Positions 60,619 to 64,000 of a stretch of DNA of 64,000 bases are shown here, in pieces (the stretch's first letter is position 1; the number at the start of each line of letters is the position of its first letter). The notes beneath the pieces are model-generated. The model did not search any database and was not told where the DNA came from. It worked only from the letters and a program-made list of their open reading frames with translations. The stretch is from Profundibacter sp033851955 (lineage in GTDB: Bacteria > Pseudomonadota > Alphaproteobacteria > Rhodobacterales > Rhodobacteraceae). The stretch is from contig JAWSVK010000007.1 in assembly GCA_033851955.1 (NCBI GenBank), forward strand, positions 86,561 through 150,560, in the 5' to 3' direction. The translations under genes were made by a program, and so were the position numbers.

Positions 60619-61046
60619 CGTACCCCGATATCGGCCAGTGCTGTCATCAACTCTGGCGGCAAATCGTCCTGTGCTTTCGCGCCGCTGGTTAAATCCGCGG
60701 GGCTGTCTATCGGTTCCAAATATCGCCAGCCCTGGAACGGGCGCCGTGTCGCAGCTTGGGTGCGGATGATCTCATCATCCATCACAATGCCACAGCGGCG
60801 GATGCCGTCGTTGCCGATCACTTCGTCCAGACGCAGCACGGTTTGGCGGGCTTGGATCACGCCCTTGATCACCCAATAAATTGAGCCGTCATTCAGCAAC
60901 TCAGATTCGCGCCGTGGCCACATCCGAGTCACATGGCGCACATGATCGGTCACACCACTGCGTTTCGCGCCCGCACGATAGGATTCCAGATGCTCGACTG
61001 AGTCGATTCCGACGCATAGTTTTACCATATTTATGGTCTTGGTCAC
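60615..61046 (-). CDS. DUF1489 family protein
   Basis: A 143-residue cytoplasmic protein of the alphaproteobacterial DUF1489 family: NMVKLCVGIDSVEHLESY start, HVTRMWPRRESELLNDGSIYWVIKG centre, and RRPFQGWRYLEPIDSPADL near the end. Function is not known for this family. The GTG at 61046, behind GGGGG, matches the usual N-terminus; an ATG at 61028 is the shorter option. It converges with hisG, with overlapping stop codons, and is divergent from nrdJ. Confidence 0.85.
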   Translation of the reverse strand: MTKTINMVKLCVGIDSVEHLESYRAGAKRSGVTDHVRHVTRMWPRRESELLNDGSIYWVIKGVIQARQTVLRLDEVIGNDGIRRCGIVMDDEIIRTQAATRRPFQGWRYLEPIDSPADLTSGAKAQDDLPPELMTALADIGVR

Positions 61047-61112
61047 TGGGCACCCCCAAGATGTGCTGTATTCCGACTCGTAACATCATAGCGCAAAAGA
61101 TGCCAAAGGCAA

Positions 61113-61141
61113 TTGACCGACCTATGGGTTCCCCCTATTCT
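61113..61141 (+). promoter_or_regulatory. Candidate nrdJ promoter
   Basis: TTGACC (61113-61118) and TATTCT (61136-61141) are 17 bases apart, and the nrdJ ATG lies 35 bases beyond the -10. No NrdR-type box and no B12 riboswitch core are recognisable in the 130-base gap. Sequence match only. Confidence 0.5.
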
Positions 61142-61176
61142 GATATGCCTTACCAACACTTTTGAGGATTCCGTCT

Positions 61177-63432
61177 ATGAGTCGTTTTTCTGCGCCAATC
61201 GCCGAGCAAATTTGGGATATGAAGTATCGCCTAAAGAACCGCGACGGTGCAATTGTGGATGAGACAGTCGAGAGCACGTGGCGTCGAATCGCAGACGCAC
61301 TGGCCGAAGGCGACACTGATGGCCGCGCGCAAGAATTCTACGATGCGCTAGAGGATTTCAAATTTCTGCCAGCGGGCCGGATTACGGCAGGCGCAGGTAC
61401 CAGCCGTGCCGTGACGCTGTTCAACTGCTTTGTCATGGGCACGATCCCTGACAGCATGGGCGGCATTTTCGATATGTTGAAAGAGGCCGCATTGACCATG
61501 CAGCAGGGTGGCGGCATCGGCTATGATTTTTCCACCATTCGCCCCAAAGGGGCAGGCGTTTTGGGTGTGGCGGCGGATGCCTCCGGGCCGATCTCGTTCA
61601 TGGATGTTTGGGACGCGATGTGTCGCACGATCATGTCGGCCGGCTCGCGCCGTGGCGCGATGATGGCGACCATGCGTTGCGACCACCCCGATGTTGAGGA
61701 TTTCATCACTGCCAAACAAGACGCAGCCCGCCTGCGGATGTTCAACCTGTCGGTGTTGATCACTGACGATTTCATGGAAGCCGTCAAGGCGGACGGCACA
61801 TGGGAGTTGAAATTCGGCGAAACGGTTTATCGTACCCTGCAAGCGCGTGATCTGTGGGAAAAGATCATTCGCTCGACTTATGAATTTGCAGAACCCGGGG
61901 TGATTTTCATCGACCGGATCAACGCGATGAACAATTTGTCCTATTGCGAAACCATCGCCGCGACCAATCCATGTGGCGAGCAGCCTTTGCCACCGTATGG
62001 CGCGTGTCTGCTGGGATCGGTAAACCTTGCGCGTTTGGTAAATGATCCATTCGAGAAGGCCGCCGAACTGGATGGCGCGGCCTTGGATCGGCTTGTCACC
62101 ACGGCCATTCGGATGATGGACAATGTGATCGACACCAGCCGTTTCCCGCTAGAAGCCCAAGCCCAAGAAGCCCAAGCCAAACGCCGCATCGGCCTTGGGG
62201 TCACAGGGCTGGCGGATGCCTTATTGATGGTCGGCCTGCGCTATGGCTCGGATGAGGCTGCTGCCCAGACCGAGGCCTGGATGAAACAAATCGCGCGGGC
62301 ATCCTATTTGGCGTCGGTAGAGTTGGCCAAAGAAAAGGGTGCCTTCCCACTGTTTGACGCCGAAAAGTATCTGGCCAGCGGCACAATGCAAGCGATGGAC
62401 GAAGACGTGCGCGCCGCCATTCGCGAGCACGGCATTCGCAACGCGTTGCTGACCTCGGTTGCGCCAACTGGCACCATTAGCCTTTATGCGGGCAACGTCA
62501 GTTCCGGCATCGAACCCGTGTTCGCCTATGCCTACACCCGCAAGGTTTTGCAAAACGATGGCACACGGAGTGAGGAAGAAGTTGTCGATTACGCCGTCCA
62601 AATGTGGCGCGAAAAATTTGGCGATACGGAGTTACCCGAGCATTTTGTCAATGCCCAGACATTAGCCCCGCTGGACCATGTGAAAATGCAGGCGGCAGCT
62701 CAAAAATGGATCGACAGCTCGATTTCCAAAACCATCAACTGCCCTGTTGATATCAGTTTTGAAGATTTCCAAGACGTCTATATGCAGGCCTGGGACAGCG
62801 GCTGTAAGGGCTGCACCACCTACCGCCCCAACGATGTGACCGGATCAGTTTTGACGGTCAGTGAGGCGTCAGAATCGGTGCCCGAAGCGGAAACAGGCGC
62901 GGATGTGGTTTACCTGTCCGAGCCATTGGATCGCCCTCAACAATTAGAGGGAAGCACCTACAAATTGAAGTGGCCCGAAAGCGAACATGCGATTTACATC
63001 ACTGTGAATGATTTGGTGATTAACGGGCACCGCCGCCCGTTCGAAGTGTTCATCAATTCCAAAAACATGGAGCATTTCGCCTGGACCGTCGCCTTGACGC
63101 GGATGATTTCAGCGGTGTTTCGTCGCGGTGGAGATGTCAGCTTTGTGGTTGAGGAACTAAAAGCAGTGTTCGACCCGCGCGGTGGCGCATGGATGGAGGG
63201 CAAATATGTTCCTTCCATTCTGGCTGCTATTGGCGGCGTGATTGAACGGCATTTGATCCACACAGGGTTCATTGAGGGCGTGGGCCTGGGCCTAAAAACA
63301 GACCCTCAGGCACAGGTGGTCAATCTGGATACTCCGCGTGGTGTGGCCTGCCCTAAATGCGGAGACTACGGGCTGCGGATGGTCGAGGGTTGCATGACCT
63401 GCGGCAGTTGCGGGCATAGTAAGTGTGGGTAA
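61177..63432 (+). CDS. nrdJ: Adenosylcobalamin-dependent (class II) ribonucleotide reductase
   Basis: A 751-residue enzyme reducing ribonucleotides with a B12-generated thiyl radical, independent of oxygen. Visible: the first substrate cysteine in LFNCFVMGT, MQQGGGIGYDFSTIRPKG, the radical region ATNPCGEQPLPPYGACLLGSV, and LLTSVAPTGTISLYAGNVSS. The C-terminus carries a zinc-ribbon-like tail CPKCGDYGLRMVEGCMTCGSCG used for re-reduction. The ATG at 61177 follows GAGGA by eight bases. A strong terminator follows. It needs cobalamin, linking it to cobU in this window. Confidence 0.95.
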   Translation: MSRFSAPIAEQIWDMKYRLKNRDGAIVDETVESTWRRIADALAEGDTDGRAQEFYDALEDFKFLPAGRITAGAGTSRAVTLFNCFVMGTIPDSMGGIFDMLKEAALTMQQGGGIGYDFSTIRPKGAGVLGVAADASGPISFMDVWDAMCRTIMSAGSRRGAMMATMRCDHPDVEDFITAKQDAARLRMFNLSVLITDDFMEAVKADGTWELKFGETVYRTLQARDLWEKIIRSTYEFAEPGVIFIDRINAMNNLSYCETIAATNPCGEQPLPPYGACLLGSVNLARLVNDPFEKAAELDGAALDRLVTTAIRMMDNVIDTSRFPLEAQAQEAQAKRRIGLGVTGLADALLMVGLRYGSDEAAAQTEAWMKQIARASYLASVELAKEKGAFPLFDAEKYLASGTMQAMDEDVRAAIREHGIRNALLTSVAPTGTISLYAGNVSSGIEPVFAYAYTRKVLQNDGTRSEEEVVDYAVQMWREKFGDTELPEHFVNAQTLAPLDHVKMQAAAQKWIDSSISKTINCPVDISFEDFQDVYMQAWDSGCKGCTTYRPNDVTGSVLTVSEASESVPEAETGADVVYLSEPLDRPQQLEGSTYKLKWPESEHAIYITVNDLVINGHRRPFEVFINSKNMEHFAWTVALTRMISAVFRRGGDVSFVVEELKAVFDPRGGAWMEGKYVPSILAAIGGVIERHLIHTGFIEGVGLGLKTDPQAQVVNLDTPRGVACPKCGDYGLRMVEGCMTCGSCGHSKCG

Positions 63433-63463
63433 AGGCCGATTTTTGACAGTGTGGAATTGTACG

Positions 63464-63499
63464 ACACACCATAACATGACCATTTATGGGTGTTTTTTT
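63464..63499 (+). terminator. Intrinsic terminator of nrdJ
   Basis: ACACCATAA (63466-63474) pairs with TTATGGGTGT (63484-63493), with one bulged G, across a nine-base loop, followed by a run of seven Ts (63493-63499). It starts 33 bases after the nrdJ stop. Confidence 0.75.
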
Positions 63500-63789
63500 G
63501 ACCTGTCCACACAGATCAAATGACCACTGACAGTTCTGTTGCCGGTGGTTTTTTATATTTATCAGCATCTTATGGTATTTGGAGCGTTTCGGTGGTGAAG
63601 CCAGTTTCTATTTGGGAGTGTACGACGCAGGCACTTGATTCTCGGCCCAGCTTGTTTGCTAAATGTTCCCGTGGGCTCCGGAGCCTTTCATACTTGATTG
63701 TCGAACCACTACGGTTCTGACCTCTGCGTGACCCACTTGGGCCTGTGCTTTGAAAGGATGTCATCATGACGTTCTCGATGACGACCATT
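63500..63789. other. Gene-poor stretch after nrdJ
   Basis: Roughly 290 bases with locally lower GC (for example GGTTTTTTATATTTATC around 63548). Both strands hold open frames of 66 and 97 codons with no family resemblance, no convincing ribosome site and shuffled-looking composition. It could be decayed gene or element DNA. I recognise no RNA gene, inverted repeats or transposase motif. Confidence 0.4.
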
Positions 63790-63800
63790 AGAGGAAGGCA

Positions 63801-63995
63801 ATGACTAACAGCAACGATCTGATGGAAGCGATGGAGATCATGGCGCGCGCAGTCAGTGCCCACGCCAACTGCAAATATAAGTATGATCGATTACGGATCG
63901 AATTTCCAAAACTGGACCTGCCCCGCTTTAGCGCCGCCCCAAGTGCTCGTTTAAGCGACCTTTCGTTCGAATGCGACAGGGCTTTTCCAGCCTAA
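63801..63995 (+). CDS. Possible small uncharacterised protein
   Basis: Sixty-four codons from an ATG preceded by GAGGAAGG (63791-63798), an unusually good ribosome site, although very close to the start. The N-terminal half is helical (LMEAMEIMARAVSAHANCKYKYDRL), the rest polar with Pro, ending in FECDRAFPA. I know no family for it. The strong ribosome site is the main support; the gene-poor region upstream leaves its status open. Confidence 0.4.
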   Translation: MTNSNDLMEAMEIMARAVSAHANCKYKYDRLRIEFPKLDLPRFSAAPSARLSDLSFECDRAFPA

Positions 63996-64000
63996 GGCTG

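Noticed and set aside
63500..63800. Insertion-sequence remnant
   Set aside because: Frames on both strands lack DDE or other transposase motifs and I see no terminal inverted repeats or target duplications.

Overview
The window reads as chromosomal DNA from a marine alphaproteobacterium, most likely Rhodobacterales (Roseobacter group). The support is gene content and order: PBP activator lipoprotein-rsmI-yraN-gshB; coaBC-dut-moeB; hisS-hisZ-short hisG; DUF1489; a B12-dependent class II ribonucleotide reductase; an 829-residue GcvT-family dehydrogenase; and the hairpin-plus-tail intergenic repeats. Genes are closely packed, mostly with 1-8 base overlaps or short gaps. I see no rRNA, tRNA, CRISPR array, prophage or convincing insertion sequence.

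Layout. 1-5.6 kb: cell-wall, ribosome and glutathione housekeeping genes plus comM. 5.6-7.7 kb: a GST, a histidine phosphatase and cobU. 7.8-12.2 kb: coaBC, dut, a membrane-tethered MoeB, and an amino-acid ABC binding protein and permease with no ATPase gene beside them. 12.3-16.8 kb: M3 peptidase, CDF metal transporter, SH3 protein, 2-hydroxyacid dehydrogenase. 16.8-18.8 kb: an AT-richer two-gene restriction-modification island (HNH nuclease plus C5-cytosine methyltransferase). 18.9-26 kb: a secreted unknown, three glycosyltransferases and a large MscS channel. 26-32 kb: a Yej-type peptide ABC importer. 32.1-35.6 kb: a five-gene operon (small methyltransferase, phosphatase, glycosyltransferase, NodB-like deacetylase, paralogous methyltransferase) that looks like surface-glycan assembly. 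35.7-41.1 kb: GcvT-family dehydrogenase, purine nucleoside phosphorylase, FAD oxidase, aldo/keto reductase. 41.2-51.2 kb: an eight-gene purine operon, xdhA-xdhB-xdhC, a BMP-type nucleoside ABC importer, and a voltage-gated-type K+ channel between the permeases and the binding protein. 51.4-56.5 kb: VOC protein, dnaE, lipoprotein, slyX. 56.7-60.6 kb: two tandem paralogous secreted proteins, then hisS-hisZ-hisG. 60.6-64 kb: DUF1489, nrdJ, and a poorly coding end.

How the genes fit together: purine nucleosides could enter through the BMP importer, be split by the phosphorylase, and have their bases oxidised by xanthine dehydrogenase, with XdhC maturing the enzyme. CobU and the neighbouring phosphatase would help supply adenosylcobalamin to NrdJ. 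No wholly new defence or mobile system is evident. The most unusual signals are small and non-coding: the hisS leader has two crossing perfect inverted repeats, one covering the Shine-Dalgarno; a long perfect inverted repeat abuts the comM Shine-Dalgarno; and two GTATAC boxes one helical turn apart lie over the predicted xdhA promoter.
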